Source of the DNA: Quisquiliibacterium transsilvanicum
GTDB lineage: Bacteria; Pseudomonadota; Gammaproteobacteria; Burkholderiales; Burkholderiaceae_E
NCBI RefSeq assembly: GCF_014202215.1
Contig: NZ_JACHGB010000002.1
Location: 1-64,000 of the forward strand
DNA length: 64,000 nucleotides
Direction: 5' to 3'
Positions 36,866 to 47,388 of the stretch are shown piece by piece. A program made the translations under genes and the position numbers. Position 1 is the stretch's first letter, and the number at the start of each line of letters is the position of its first letter. Below the pieces are notes generated by a model that was not told the origin of the DNA, did not search any database, and saw only the letters and a program-made list of their open reading frames with translations.

Positions 36866-38422
36866 TCAATCGTCGCGGCTGCGACGCCGGAACTGTCTCG
36901 GCCGGATGCCGGCGAGCAGCAGCACCGCCAGGTACAGCGCCGCGCCCAAGGCCACCAGGCCCAGCGCGGCGCCGATCCTCAGCAGCGGCGTCGCGTGCAT
37001 TGCGATCCAGTCGAAGCGCGGCACCGTCGCCGCGAGCATCGCCGCCATCGCCAGCGTGGCGGCGCCCACCTGGACCGAGAGCCGCAGCCAGCCGGCGCGC
37101 GGCCGATAGAGTCCGCGGCGGCGCAGCCCGGCCAGCAGCAGGCCGGCGTTGGCCCAGGCGCCCAGCGAGATCGACAGCGCGAGCCCGGCATGCGCGATCA
37201 CGGGCACCAGCACCAGGTTGAGCAGCTGCGTCACCACCAGCACCAGCAGCCCGATCTTGACCGGGGTGCGCACGTCCTGCTTCGCGTAGAACCCGGGCGC
37301 AAGCACCTTGATCGCGATCAGCCCCAGCAGGCCCGCCGCATAGCCGATCACCGCCATCCGCGTCATCGCCACGTCGTGCGCGCCGAATCGGCCGTAGTGG
37401 AAGAGCAGCGCAGTCAGGGGCTCGGCCATCAGGGCGAGTCCTGCCATGCAGGGCAGCGAGAGCACGAACACCAGCCGCAGGCCCCAGTCGAGCAACCCGC
37501 TGTACTCGTCGACCTCCCCGCTGGCGCTGGCGCGCGACAGGCTGGGCAGCAGCACTGTGCCCAGCGCAACGCCGAGCAGCGCGATCGGGAACTCCATCAG
37601 ACGGTCCGCGTACGACACCCAGGACACGCTGCCCGGCGCCAGCCGGGACGCGATGTGGGTGTTGATCACCAGGCTGATCTGCGCCACCGACACCGCCAGC
37701 ACTGCCGGCGCCATCAGCGTGAGCAGACGCCGCGTGTGGGGGTCGCGGAAGGCGCCGGCCACGCCCAGGCCAATGCGCGGAAGCATGCCGATGCGCCGCA
37801 GCGCGGGCACCTGGATGGCGAGCTGGGCGATCCCTCCGGCGATCACGCCCACGGCCAGCGCATAGACCGGCGGGTCGAAGTGGCGAGACAGTCCCAGCGC
37901 GGCGCCGATGAAGCACAGGTTCAGCAGCACCGGCGAGAAGGCGGGCACCGCGAAGCGCTTCCAGGTGTTCAGGATGCCGGCGGACAGCGCAACCATCGAG
38001 ATGAACAGGATGTAGGGGAACATCCAGCGGGTCATCACCACCGCGGCGTCGTACGCGGCCGGATCGCGCGACAGGCCGGAGGCCATCAGCCAGACCAGCG
38101 CCGGCGCGGCAGCCACGCCGGCCAGCGAGACCGCCACCAGCACCCAGAAAAGCGCGGTGGCGATGCGGTCGACCATCAGGCGCATGCCGGCCTCGTCACC
38201 CTCGGCGCGCGCCTGTGCGAGCAGCGGCACGAAGGCCTGCGAGAAAGCGCCTTCGGCGAACATCCGCCGCAGCAGGTTGGGCAACCGGAACGCGACGAAG
38301 AACGCGTCGGTGAAGGCCGAGGCCCCGAAGATCGAGGCGGTGAGGTTCTCCCGGACCAGGCCGGTGATGCGGGACAGGAGGGTGATGCCGCTGACGGTGG
38401 CGACGGCGCGCAACAGGTTCAT
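36866..38422 (-). CDS. murJ: lipid II flippase MurJ
   Basis: 518-residue inner-membrane MOP-family transporter that flips lipid II for peptidoglycan synthesis; about fourteen membrane helices. Family features include TLLSRITGLVRENLTASIFG (helix 1 with essential Arg), FRLPNLLRRMFAEGAFSQAFVPLL and TRWMFPYILFIS. Divergent from rpsT, as in many Burkholderiales. Confidence 0.95.
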   Translation of the reverse strand: MNLLRAVATVSGITLLSRITGLVRENLTASIFGASAFTDAFFVAFRLPNLLRRMFAEGAFSQAFVPLLAQARAEGDEAGMRLMVDRIATALFWVLVAVSLAGVAAAPALVWLMASGLSRDPAAYDAAVVMTRWMFPYILFISMVALSAGILNTWKRFAVPAFSPVLLNLCFIGAALGLSRHFDPPVYALAVGVIAGGIAQLAIQVPALRRIGMLPRIGLGVAGAFRDPHTRRLLTLMAPAVLAVSVAQISLVINTHIASRLAPGSVSWVSYADRLMEFPIALLGVALGTVLLPSLSRASASGEVDEYSGLLDWGLRLVFVLSLPCMAGLALMAEPLTALLFHYGRFGAHDVAMTRMAVIGYAAGLLGLIAIKVLAPGFYAKQDVRTPVKIGLLVLVVTQLLNLVLVPVIAHAGLALSISLGAWANAGLLLAGLRRRGLYRPRAGWLRLSVQVGAATLAMAAMLAATVPRFDWIAMHATPLLRIGAALGLVALGAALYLAVLLLAGIRPRQFRRRSRDD

Positions 38423-38456
38423 CGTAGGCGCGCCAGTGCGGTCGTTTCCGGGCGGC

Positions 38457-38486
38457 TTGTACCGGCCAGGTCAAAGCGTATATAAT
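38457..38486 (+). promoter_or_regulatory. sigma-70 promoter of rpsT
   Basis: TTGTAC (38457-38462) and a consensus TATAAT (38481-38486) are 18 bases apart, about 157 bases before the rpsT start. This is the best-looking promoter in the window, fitting a ribosomal protein gene. Confidence 0.75.
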
Positions 38487-38642
38487 TCAAGGCTTTCCGA
38501 TTTCAGACCGACGGTATCCGGCGGGCAGCAGGTTGCGGCAAGATGCCGACGGCTGCTGCAAGTTGCGAAGCGGCTGGCCAGCGTGCCAGCCTCCGAGCCC
38601 GGTCCGCGGCGGTCGCGAACCCGATAGAGTCAGGATTCTCGC

Positions 38643-38906
38643 ATGGCCAACATTGCCTCAGCCCGCAAGCGTGCCCGTCAGGACGTCCAGCGCAACGCCC
38701 ACAACTCGAGCCTGCGCTCGCGCCTGCGTACCGCCATCAAGTCGGTGCGCAAGGCCATCGCCGCTGGCGACAAGGCCGCTGCCACCAGCGTCTACGTCGC
38801 GTCCACCAGCGTGATCGACCGCATCGCCGACAAGAAGATCATCCACAAGAACGCCGCGGCCCGTCACAAGAGCCGCCTGGCCGCAGCGCTGAAGTCGATG
38901 GCCTGA
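38643..38906 (+). CDS. rpsT: 30S ribosomal protein S20
   Basis: 87 residues, very basic, starting [22 protein letters not shown] in family style and ending with [22 protein letters not shown] lies 8 bases upstream of ATG 38643. It is a single-gene unit with a strong promoter and a hairpin downstream. Confidence 0.97.
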   Translation: MANIASARKRARQDVQRNAHNSSLRSRLRTAIKSVRKAIAAGDKAAATSVYVASTSVIDRIADKKIIHKNAAARHKSRLAAALKSMA

Positions 38907-39016
38907 TTTGCCGGCGCCCGGGCCGCGTGCTGCGCGGCTCAGGTGCCTTGACATGCCCCGGGCCGTGCCGGCCGCCAGGGGCGCTGGGGGAGGGCGTTCC
39001 GACGTTTCCCCGGCCA

Positions 39017-39035
39017 GGCGCCGCATTGCGGCGCC
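39017..39035 (+). terminator. hairpin after rpsT
   Basis: GGCGCCGC and GCGGCGCC form a perfect 8-bp stem with loop ATT, followed by CTTGTCATTT. The T-run is imperfect. It lies between convergent rpsT and the YggS gene and probably ends rpsT. Confidence 0.5.
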
Positions 39036-39039
39036 CTTG

Positions 39040-39783
39040 TCATTTCCGCGCGCGGCTTCCGAACAGCGCGCTGCCCACCCGCACCAGGGTGGAGCCTTCA
39101 GCGACGGCCGCCTCCAGGTCGTCGGACATGCCCATTGACAGGGTGTCCATCGCCAGCCCCTCGCCGCGGAGCTGTTCGAAGAGTTCGCGCAGCCGCGCGA
39201 ACTGTGCCCGCTGAAAGGCAGGATCGTCGCTGGGCGCGGGAATCGCCATCAGCCCGCGAAGCCTGAGTCCCGGCAGCACCGCCACCTGCCGCGCAAGTTC
39301 CGGGCACTCCCCGGACGCGCAGCCGCTCTTGGACGCCTCGCCGCTGACATTGACCTGGACGCAGACGTTCAGCGCCGCCATGCCCGCCGGCCGCTGCTCG
39401 GACAGGCGGTGGGCGATCCGCTCCCGGTCGATCGAATGCACCCAGTCGAAGCGCTCGGCCAGCGGCCGGGTCTTGTTCGACTGGATGGGGCCGACGAAAT
39501 GCCACTCGAGGGCGTCGGGCGCCGCCGCGTCCGGCCGCCCGGCGAGCGCCTGCCGCCGCCCGGCGTCGCAGGCATCGATCTTGGCCAGCGCCTCCTGTAG
39601 ATAGCTCTCACCGAAGGCGCGCTGGCCGAGCGCGGCGAGCTCGAGCACCTGGGCGGCGGGGAAGGTCTTGCTGACCGCGAGGATGGACACCGCGTCGGCC
39701 GGACGCCCTGCCGCTTCGCAGGCTTCGCGCACCCGCAGACGCAGCCGCTCGTAGCGTTCGGGCAACGTGGATTCGCCGTTCAT
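39040..39783 (-). CDS. yggS: YggS-family pyridoxal-phosphate homeostasis protein
   Basis: 247-residue single-domain alanine-racemase-like barrel that binds PLP and buffers its supply. The PLP lysine is in ILAVSKTFPAAQV (near 38). FGESYLQEALAKID, WHFVGPIQSNKTR and LSMGMSDDLEAAVAEGSTLVR with the C-terminal VGSALFG match the family. It is divergent from pilT, a frequent neighbour. Confidence 0.92.
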   Translation of the reverse strand: MNGESTLPERYERLRLRVREACEAAGRPADAVSILAVSKTFPAAQVLELAALGQRAFGESYLQEALAKIDACDAGRRQALAGRPDAAAPDALEWHFVGPIQSNKTRPLAERFDWVHSIDRERIAHRLSEQRPAGMAALNVCVQVNVSGEASKSGCASGECPELARQVAVLPGLRLRGLMAIPAPSDDPAFQRAQFARLRELFEQLRGEGLAMDTLSMGMSDDLEAAVAEGSTLVRVGSALFGSRARK

Positions 39784-39869
39784 CGCTCGATTCTACTGTC
39801 CGCCGGTCGGCGGCTGCCGCGCGCCGCCGCCTGGGGCAGCATCGGTGCGCCGGTCATCGTGGAGTGGAC

Positions 39870-40913
39870 ATGGACATCGCAGAACTGCTGGCCTTCGCGG
39901 TCAAGAACAAGGCGTCGGACCTGCATCTGTCGGCGGGGCTGCCGCCGATGATCCGCGTGCATGGCGACGTGCGCAGGATCAATCTGCCGCCGATGGAGCA
40001 TCGCGACGTCCACGGCATGATCTACGACATCATGAATGACAATCAGCGCAAGGAGTACGAGGAGAACCTCGAGTGCGACTTCTCCTTCGCGATTCCCGGC
40101 CTGGCGCGTTTCCGGGTCAACGCCTTCGTGCAGCAGCGCGGCGCGGGCGCGGTGATGCGGACCATTCCGTCGAAGATCCTGACGCTGGACGACCTGAAGG
40201 CGCCCAAGACCTTCATCGACATCTCCTCGCAGCCGCGCGGGCTGGTGCTGGTCACCGGCCCCACCGGCTCGGGCAAGTCGACCACGCTGGCGGCGATGAT
40301 CAACCACATCAACGAGAACAACTACGGCCACATCCTGACCGTGGAGGATCCGATCGAGTTCGTGCACGAGTCCAAGCGCTGCCTGATCAACCAGCGCGAG
40401 GTGGGGCCGCAGACGCTGTCCTTCAGCAACGCGCTGCGCTCGGCGCTGCGCGAGGACCCGGACGTGATCCTGGTCGGCGAGCTGCGCGACCTGGAGACGA
40501 TCCGGCTGGCGATGACCGCCGCCGAGACCGGCCACCTGGTGTTCGGCACGCTGCACACCTCGTCCGCTGCCAAGACCATCGACCGGATCATCGACGTGTT
40601 CCCGGCAGCGGAGAAGGAGATGGTGCGCGCGATGCTGTCGGAGTCGCTGCGGGCGGTGATCTCCCAGTCGCTGCTCAAGACCAAGGACGGCAGCGGCCGG
40701 GTCGCGGCGCACGAAATCATGATCGCGACCCCCGCGATCCGCAACCTGATCCGCGAGGCGAAGGTGGCGCAGATGAACGCGGCGATCCAGACCGGCGCGC
40801 AGCTCGGCATGCAGACCCTCGACCAGTGTCTCGCCGACCTGGTGCGCAAGAGCATGATCTCGATGGCGGAGGCGCGCAGCGCCGCGACCGTCAAGGAAAA
40901 TTTCCCCGCCTGA
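39870..40913 (+). CDS. pilT: type IV pilus retraction ATPase PilT
   Basis: 347-residue hexameric ATPase that drives pilus retraction, twitching and DNA uptake. ATG 39870 (MDIAELLAFAVKNKASDLHL) follows GGAG; the GTG two codons earlier is less likely. Walker A is GPTGSGKSTTLA, the Asp box EDPIEFVH, Walker B VGELRDLETI and the His box GHLVFGTLHTSSA; the PilT-specific AIRNLIREAK is present. Forty-six bases upstream of pilU. Confidence 0.96.
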   Translation: MDIAELLAFAVKNKASDLHLSAGLPPMIRVHGDVRRINLPPMEHRDVHGMIYDIMNDNQRKEYEENLECDFSFAIPGLARFRVNAFVQQRGAGAVMRTIPSKILTLDDLKAPKTFIDISSQPRGLVLVTGPTGSGKSTTLAAMINHINENNYGHILTVEDPIEFVHESKRCLINQREVGPQTLSFSNALRSALREDPDVILVGELRDLETIRLAMTAAETGHLVFGTLHTSSAAKTIDRIIDVFPAAEKEMVRAMLSESLRAVISQSLLKTKDGSGRVAAHEIMIATPAIRNLIREAKVAQMNAAIQTGAQLGMQTLDQCLADLVRKSMISMAEARSAATVKENFPA

Positions 40914-40959
40914 CCCGGCGGCCCGGAACCCGCTGCGACGCGGAAACGGAAGGACAGCG

Positions 40960-42093
40960 ATGGAACGCGAACAGGCATCGAAATTTCTGCATGACCTGCT
41001 GCGGCTGATGATCAGCCGCAATGGCTCGGACCTCTTCCTCACCGCGGAGTTCCCGCCGGCCTTCAAGGTCGACGGCCGGATCACGCCGGTGTCGAGCGTG
41101 GCGCTCACGCCGCAGCACACGATCGAGCTGGCCCGCGCGCTGATGAACGACCGGCAGGCCGCGGAGTTCGAGGCGAAGAAGGAGGTCAACTTCGCGATCA
41201 GCCCGGGCGGCATCGGCCGCTTCCGGGTCAACACCTTCATGCAGCAGGGGCGGGTGGGGATCGTGCTGCGGACGATCAAGTCGGAGATCCCGACGATCGA
41301 GCAGCTGTCGCTGCCGCCGATCCTGAGCGATCTGGCGATGACCAAGCGCGGGCTGCTGATCGTGGTCGGCGCCACCGGCTCGGGCAAGTCGAACACCCTG
41401 GCGGCGATGATCGGCTACCGCAACGAGAACAGCCAGGGCCATATCGTCACCATCGAGGACCCGGTGGAGTTCGTGCACCCGCACAGGCAGTGCATCGTGA
41501 CCCACCGCGAGGTCGGGGTGGACACCGAGAGCTGGGAGGTGGCGCTGAAGAACACGCTGCGCCAGGCGCCCGACGTGATCATGATCGGCGAGATCCGCGA
41601 CCGCGAAACGATGGAGCACGCGGTTGCCTTCGCCGAGACTGGCCACCTGTGCGTGGCGACGCTGCACGCCAACAGTTCCAACCAGGCGCTCGACCGGATC
41701 ATCAACTTCTTCCCGGAGGAGCGGCGCGCGCAGCTGCTGATGGACCTGTCGCTGAACCTGCGCGGCATCGTCTCGCAGCGGCTGATCCCGCTGGCCGGCG
41801 GCATCGGGCGCGTGCCGGCGGTGGAGATCATGCTCAACTCGCCGCTGATCGCCGACCTGATCTTCAAGGGCGAGGTCGGCACGATCAAGGACATCATGAA
41901 GAAGAGCCGGGAGCTCGGCATGCAGACCTTCGACCAGGCGCTGTTCGACCTGTACGAGGAGGGCATGATCGATTACGAGGACGCGCTTCGCAACGCGGAC
42001 TCGATCAACGACCTGCGCCTGAACATCAAGCTCAACAGCCGGCACTCCGACCGCGACCTGAGCCGCGGGATCGAGCATCTCGGGGTGGTGTGA
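40960..42093 (+). CDS. pilU: PilT-like accessory ATPase PilU
   Basis: 377 residues, paralogue of PilT. Walker A is VGATGSGKSNTLA and Walker B GEIRDRETM, with GHLCVATLHANSSNQALDR. The C-terminal extension after FDQALFDLYEEG distinguishes PilU. In known species PilU assists PilT in forceful retraction. AAGGAC lies 5-10 bases before ATG 40960. A strong hairpin follows the stop. Confidence 0.94.
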   Translation: MEREQASKFLHDLLRLMISRNGSDLFLTAEFPPAFKVDGRITPVSSVALTPQHTIELARALMNDRQAAEFEAKKEVNFAISPGGIGRFRVNTFMQQGRVGIVLRTIKSEIPTIEQLSLPPILSDLAMTKRGLLIVVGATGSGKSNTLAAMIGYRNENSQGHIVTIEDPVEFVHPHRQCIVTHREVGVDTESWEVALKNTLRQAPDVIMIGEIRDRETMEHAVAFAETGHLCVATLHANSSNQALDRIINFFPEERRAQLLMDLSLNLRGIVSQRLIPLAGGIGRVPAVEIMLNSPLIADLIFKGEVGTIKDIMKKSRELGMQTFDQALFDLYEEGMIDYEDALRNADSINDLRLNIKLNSRHSDRDLSRGIEHLGVV

Positions 42094-42098
42094 GCGAT

Positions 42099-42123
42099 CC
42101 GTGGAGGCGCAGTGCCTCCACGG
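42099..42123 (+). terminator. strong hairpin after pilU
   Basis: CCGTGGAGGC and GCCTCCACGG make a perfect 10-bp stem with a 5-base loop, starting 6 bases after the pilU stop. No T-run follows; the sequence then runs to the 13-bp repeat array. Confidence 0.5.
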
Positions 42124-42167
42124 GGTGTGTTCGCGGCCGCGCGCAGTGACGGGCGCGGGGATCGGAT

Positions 42168-42258
42168 GCCGCGATCAGACGCCGCGATCAGACGCCGCGA
42201 TCAGACGCCGCGATCAGACGCCGCGATCAGACGCCGCGATCAGACGCCGCGATCAGGC
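42168..42258. repeat. 13-bp tandem repeat, 6 perfect copies plus one variant
   Basis: GCCGCGATCAGAC is repeated six times exactly (to 42245), then a seventh copy with one change (A to G at position 12). It lies between convergent pilU and the RlmL-like gene. Each unit contains one GATC. The unit is not a multiple of three, so it is not coding; frames through it are artefacts. Confidence 0.97.
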
Positions 42259-42265
42259 GCCGGCT

Positions 42266-43465
42266 TCAGGTGCCGGGACGGCGCGGCGCCTGGCCCGGGG
42301 CGAAGATCTCGAAGCCGAACAGCCGGCATTCGATCGAGCCGTTGAAGAGCGGCGTGCGCCGGCGCGCCTTCATGCCGAGCTGCCTGGGCAGCGCCGGGTC
42401 GCTGGTGAGGATCCAGAGCCGCCAGCCGTTGAAGCGCTCCTTGAACGCGCGGCCCACGCCGTTCCATGCCTCGGGGCCGTCCGGCGCGCCGGACGCTGCG
42501 CGCAGCTCGAGCCGCTCGCCGTAGGGCGGGTTGGTGACGATCATTCCCGGCGCATCGAAGGGCGGGCGGGCGTCGAGGACGTTGCAACGCTCGACGCGCA
42601 GCGCGTCCGGGGGCAGTCCCGCGCGCTGCGCGTTGCGCGAAACCTGCTCCAGCGCGCGGCCGTCGATGTCGCTCGCAGCGATCCGCAGCTGCTGCGCGCC
42701 TGCGCCCGCCTGGACCTTGCGCACCGCGTCGGAGTGCAGCTGCGCCCATAGCGAGGAGTCGAAGTCGAGCAGGTTCTGAAAGCCGAATCGACGCGACAGT
42801 CCCGGCGCGATGCCCAGCGCCTGCTGCGCCGCTTCGATCACGATGGTGCCCGAACCGCAGAAGGGGTCGTAGAGCGGCTGCTCCGGCGTCCAGCCGGCCA
42901 GTGCCAGCAGGCCAGCAGCGAGGTTCTCCTTGAGCGGCGCCTCGCCCTTGTCGTCGCGCTCGGTGCGCCAGCCCCGCTTGAACAGCGGCTCTCCCGACAG
43001 GTCGAGGTAGAGCACCGCGGTGCGCTCGTCGAGGAAGCCGAAGATGCGCACGTCGGGCTGCTCGGTGTCGATCGATGGCCGTGCGCCGGTGCGGGTGCGG
43101 AAGCGATCGACCGCGCCGTCCTTGATGCGCAGCGTGGCGAAGTTGAGGCTGCGCAGCGGCGAGCGCATCGCTGCAACGTCCACCCGCAGCGTGCGGCGCA
43201 CGTCGAACCAGCGTTCCCACTCGCAGCGGTTCGCAAGGCGGTAGAGGTCGTCGTCGTCGCGATAGCTGCCTTCAGCGACCCGCAGCAGCACCCTGCTGGC
43301 GAATCGAGAGTGCAGGTTGGCGAGATAACCGGTGGCATGGTCGCCGCCGAAGGCGACACCGCCGCCGACCGCGGCCTCGACGGTGGCGCCGAGCGCGGTG
43401 AGCTCGGCCGCCAGCGACTGCTCGAGGCCGCGCGGGCAGGGGGCGAAGTAGCGCAGCGCAGTCAA
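42266..43465 (-). CDS. rlmL: THUMP-domain 23S rRNA (guanine-N2) methyltransferase, RlmL-like
   Basis: 399 residues. The start is TTG 43465, overlapping the previous stop (TTGA); protein ALRYFAPCPRGLEQSLAAEL is typical of the family N-terminus. Residues about 45-155 form a ferredoxin-like/THUMP RNA-binding region. SAM motif I is DPFCGSGTIVIEAAQQ and the catalytic motif is NPPYGERL. It equals the RlmL half (G2445 in E. coli) of the enterobacterial RlmKL fusion; the RlmK half is absent. Target position is inferred from family. Confidence 0.85.
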   Translation of the reverse strand: MTALRYFAPCPRGLEQSLAAELTALGATVEAAVGGGVAFGGDHATGYLANLHSRFASRVLLRVAEGSYRDDDDLYRLANRCEWERWFDVRRTLRVDVAAMRSPLRSLNFATLRIKDGAVDRFRTRTGARPSIDTEQPDVRIFGFLDERTAVLYLDLSGEPLFKRGWRTERDDKGEAPLKENLAAGLLALAGWTPEQPLYDPFCGSGTIVIEAAQQALGIAPGLSRRFGFQNLLDFDSSLWAQLHSDAVRKVQAGAGAQQLRIAASDIDGRALEQVSRNAQRAGLPPDALRVERCNVLDARPPFDAPGMIVTNPPYGERLELRAASGAPDGPEAWNGVGRAFKERFNGWRLWILTSDPALPRQLGMKARRRTPLFNGSIECRLFGFEIFAPGQAPRRPGT

Positions 43466-44064
43466 GGGCGGGCCAGCGAAAGTTCAAGCATTTCGAGCCG
43501 GTCCTGGCCCCAGAAGGGCTCGTCGCGGAAGACGTACCAGGGCGCGCCGAACACCTGCCGTTCGAGCGCCTCGATGGTGTTGGCCTCGTAGACCTGGTGG
43601 GCGTCGGGGATGCGGCCCATCAGCGCATCCGCGTCCAGCCCCGCCTCGTGCGCGATCGCCCGCAACGTGTGCGCGTCGGAGACGTCGCGGTCCTGCTGCC
43701 ACACTCCCTTCATCAGTGCGCCGGCGAGCGTGAACGCTGCGTCCTCGCCGGCTTCGAGCATCGCGGCGATGATCAGCCGGCAGGCCTCGTCGGCGGGCAC
43801 CGGGAAGTGCTTCGGATGCAGGTTCAGCGGCACCTCGCGGCGCGCGCTCCAGCGGCGCAGCTCCACCAGCCGGTAGGCCTTGCGCTGCTCCGAGCGCTGC
43901 GCCAGCGGCACGCCGCCGCCTGCGGGCAGCACCCGCGCGCCCAGGTCGATCGGCTTGATGCGGATCGTCGCATTGTGCAGCGCGCAGATTTCGCGCAGGC
44001 GCCCGTGACCGAGGAAGGTCCAGGGCGACAGGGGGGTCATGTAGTAGTCGACGACGCGTTCCAT
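43462..44064 (-). CDS. DsbA-fold 2-hydroxychromene-2-carboxylate isomerase-like protein
   Basis: 200 residues, thioredoxin-like kappa-GST fold. MERVVDYYMTPLSPWTFLGH has Ser in place of the redox CxxC, as in HCCA isomerases (glutathione-dependent). GALMKGVWQQDRDVSD and GAPWYVFRDEPFWGQDRLEML are family motifs. Such genes are common outside naphthalene pathways, so the real substrate is unknown. Coupled by TTGA to the RlmL-like gene and 10 bases after hemJ. Confidence 0.85.
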   Translation of the reverse strand: MERVVDYYMTPLSPWTFLGHGRLREICALHNATIRIKPIDLGARVLPAGGGVPLAQRSEQRKAYRLVELRRWSARREVPLNLHPKHFPVPADEACRLIIAAMLEAGEDAAFTLAGALMKGVWQQDRDVSDAHTLRAIAHEAGLDADALMGRIPDAHQVYEANTIEALERQVFGAPWYVFRDEPFWGQDRLEMLELSLARP

Positions 44065-44074
44065 CCGGGACCTT

Positions 44075-44497
44075 TCAGAAGGGCTTGACCACGACCAGGA
44101 TCAGCGTGAGCAGCAGCGCGATGGTGGGGATCTCGTTGAACCAGCGGTACCAGCGGTGCGAACGGGTATTGCCGTGGGCCTCGAAGCGGCGCAGCAGCCT
44201 GCCGCAGGCGTGGTGGTAGCCGAGCAGCACGATGACGATGGCGAGCTTGGCGTGCATCCAGCCCGAACCGCTGCCGATCCCGTAGCCCATCCAGAGCCAG
44301 AGCCCGAAGACCAGCGTGAGCACCATCAGCGGCGCCATGAAGCGGTACAGCTTGCGGCCCATCAGCAGCAGCCGGTCGCGCTCGGCGGTGGAGCCGTCCG
44401 GCACCATCGCAAGGTTGACGAAGATGCGCGGCAGGTAGAACAGCCCGGCGAACCAGCTGGTCACGAACATGATGTGCAGCGTCTTGACCCAGAGCAT
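44075..44497 (-). CDS. hemJ: HemJ-like protoporphyrinogen IX oxidase (CopD-family)
   Basis: 140-residue membrane protein with four helices. MLWVKTLHIMFVTSWFAGLF (with the conserved His), FYLPRIFVNLAM, WMHAKLAIVIVLLGYHH and FNEIPTIALLLTLILVVVKPF match HemJ, which oxidises protoporphyrinogen IX in heme synthesis where HemG and HemY are absent. Annotation pipelines often call it CopD. Longer open frames at its N-terminus are the proA gene in another frame. Confidence 0.88.
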   Translation of the reverse strand: MLWVKTLHIMFVTSWFAGLFYLPRIFVNLAMVPDGSTAERDRLLLMGRKLYRFMAPLMVLTLVFGLWLWMGYGIGSGSGWMHAKLAIVIVLLGYHHACGRLLRRFEAHGNTRSHRWYRWFNEIPTIALLLTLILVVVKPF

Positions 44498-44508
44498 CGG
44501 CGCTCCGT

Positions 44509-45792
<1,284 letters not shown>

Positions 45793-45816
45793 GGCGGTTT
45801 CCGTCCTGGGTTCGGT

Positions 45817-46857
45817 TCAGCTGAGGAGGGGATCGGGCGGGCGCGCGAGCGCAGGCGCGCCGGCGATGGAGGCGGCCAAGCGCGCCATTGCGGCCCAGGC
45901 GTCGTCGGCGACCAGTCCCTTGATGATTCTATCGATCCTGGCAGCCTCCTGCAGCGCGACTGCCAGCGCGCGGGCGTCCAGCCTGCCCAGCGCGCGCTCG
46001 TAGAGGCGCTCGCGCGGCCCGAAGATGCGCAGCTCGCGCATGCGCTGCGTCAGCGGCCGGCCCTGGCCGCTGCCATCGGCGAGCCGGGCGAGGTTGCGGA
46101 TCGGGTCGGAGATGGCCCAGAGCGCCAGCGGCGCGGCCTCGCCCTCTGCGCGCAGGCCGTCGACGCTGCGCAGGGTGCGCGCCGCGTCGCCCGCGAGCAT
46201 TGCATCGGCGAGCGAGAACGCGTCGTAGCGCGCCACGTTGAGCACGGCCTGGCGCACTTCCTCGGCCGGCAGCAGGCCTTCCGGGAACAGCAGCGCGAGC
46301 TTGCGCAGTTCCTGGTGCGCGGCGAGCAGGTTGCCCTCGACGCGCTCGGCCAGGAAGGCCAGCGTTGCCTCGTCGGCGCGCTGCCTTGCCGCGGCGAGCC
46401 GGTGGGCGATCCACTTCGGCAGCTGCGCGCGCTCCACCGGAAAGATCGGCACCACGCAGGCGGCACGGTCCAGCTCGGTGAACCAGGCGGCGCTGGTGGC
46501 GGTGCGGTCGAGCCGGGGGCCGGAGACCAGCAGCCGGGTGCCTTCGTCGGCGTCGGCGGCCGCCTCGGCGAGCGCCTGGCCGAGCTCCTTGCCCGGCTTG
46601 CCGCTCAGGCGCAGTTCGATGATGCGGCTGGAGGCGAACAGCGACAGCGAGCGGGTCTCGGCGACCAGCGCCTCGACGCGGAAGCTGCGGTCGACGTCGA
46701 ACACCTGGCGCTCCTGGAAGCCCGCCTCGCGCATCGCGCGCCGGGCCAGATCGGTCGATTCGATGACGAGCAGCGGCTCGTCGCCATGGATCCAGACGAG
46801 CGCAGGGATCCGCCGCGCGAGCGTGGCGGACAGGGCTTCCGGACGGACCTGAGCCAC
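45817..46857 (-). CDS. holA: DNA polymerase III subunit delta
   Basis: 346-residue clamp-loader wrench subunit. GTG start 46857. LVWIHGDEPLLVIESTDLARRA near residue 20, FASSRIIELRLSGKPGKEL and the helical C-terminal collar fit HolA, whose overall sequence is weakly conserved. Placement between lptE and proA, as in other Burkholderiales, supports the call. Confidence 0.92.
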   Translation of the reverse strand: MAQVRPEALSATLARRIPALVWIHGDEPLLVIESTDLARRAMREAGFQERQVFDVDRSFRVEALVAETRSLSLFASSRIIELRLSGKPGKELGQALAEAAADADEGTRLLVSGPRLDRTATSAAWFTELDRAACVVPIFPVERAQLPKWIAHRLAAARQRADEATLAFLAERVEGNLLAAHQELRKLALLFPEGLLPAEEVRQAVLNVARYDAFSLADAMLAGDAARTLRSVDGLRAEGEAAPLALWAISDPIRNLARLADGSGQGRPLTQRMRELRIFGPRERLYERALGRLDARALAVALQEAARIDRIIKGLVADDAWAAMARLAASIAGAPALARPPDPLLS

Positions 46858-46873
46858 GGCGGCGGATCCGGAC

Positions 46874-47377
46874 TCAGCGCCGCGCCGCGGACAGGCGCCG
46901 CAGCAGCTGCTGGACCAGGTCGCGCTGCATGTCGCGGTAGAGCAGCGCCTCTTCCTGTTCCTTGGCGACGTATTGGGTGTCGGTGGTGGTGATGTCGCGG
47001 TGGAGGACCAGCCGCGTCGGCGGGATCAGCTCCTCCTCGCCAGCGTCCACCAGCCTGAAGCTGAACAGCAGGCGCAACTGGTGCTCGCGCGGCCGGCCGG
47101 TGCTCGAGAAGCCGACGATCTCCTTCTCGCGCCCCTCGCTGAGCACTTCCAGGCGGGCCTGCGCGTCCTGCGGGCGAGCCACCAGCCGCGTGTCGTTGCC
47201 GCGCATCATGCGGGCGAACTCGAGCCCCGTTTCGGAGCCCGGCGGGAAGCCCGCGTAGAGGGTACGGAACGGCATCTCGGCGGAGCCACGCAGCTGGAAG
47301 CCGCAGCCCGCTGCAAGCAGCGTGGCCGCCAGTGCGGCCAGCACGCTTCGTCGAGGGATGATGGGAGCGGGGCGCAT
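46874..47377 (-). CDS. lptE: LPS-assembly lipoprotein LptE
   Basis: 167 residues. Lipoprotein signal RRSVLAALAATLLAAGC with lipobox LAAGC (Cys at about residue 25), followed by GFQLRGSAEMPFRTLY, the usual LptE opening. It plugs the LptD barrel in the outer membrane. ATG 47377 is 11 bases after the leuS stop; larger frames upstream are shadows of leuS. Confidence 0.93.
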   Translation of the reverse strand: MRPAPIIPRRSVLAALAATLLAAGCGFQLRGSAEMPFRTLYAGFPPGSETGLEFARMMRGNDTRLVARPQDAQARLEVLSEGREKEIVGFSSTGRPREHQLRLLFSFRLVDAGEEELIPPTRLVLHRDITTTDTQYVAKEQEEALLYRDMQRDLVQQLLRRLSAARR

Positions 47378-47388
47378 GGTGCGGCTCC

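Noticed and set aside
42101-42258. Repeat arrays considered as CRISPR
   Set aside because: The 13-bp units are directly tandem with no spacers; the 9-bp array at 35932-36003 is the same in this respect. No cas genes are present.
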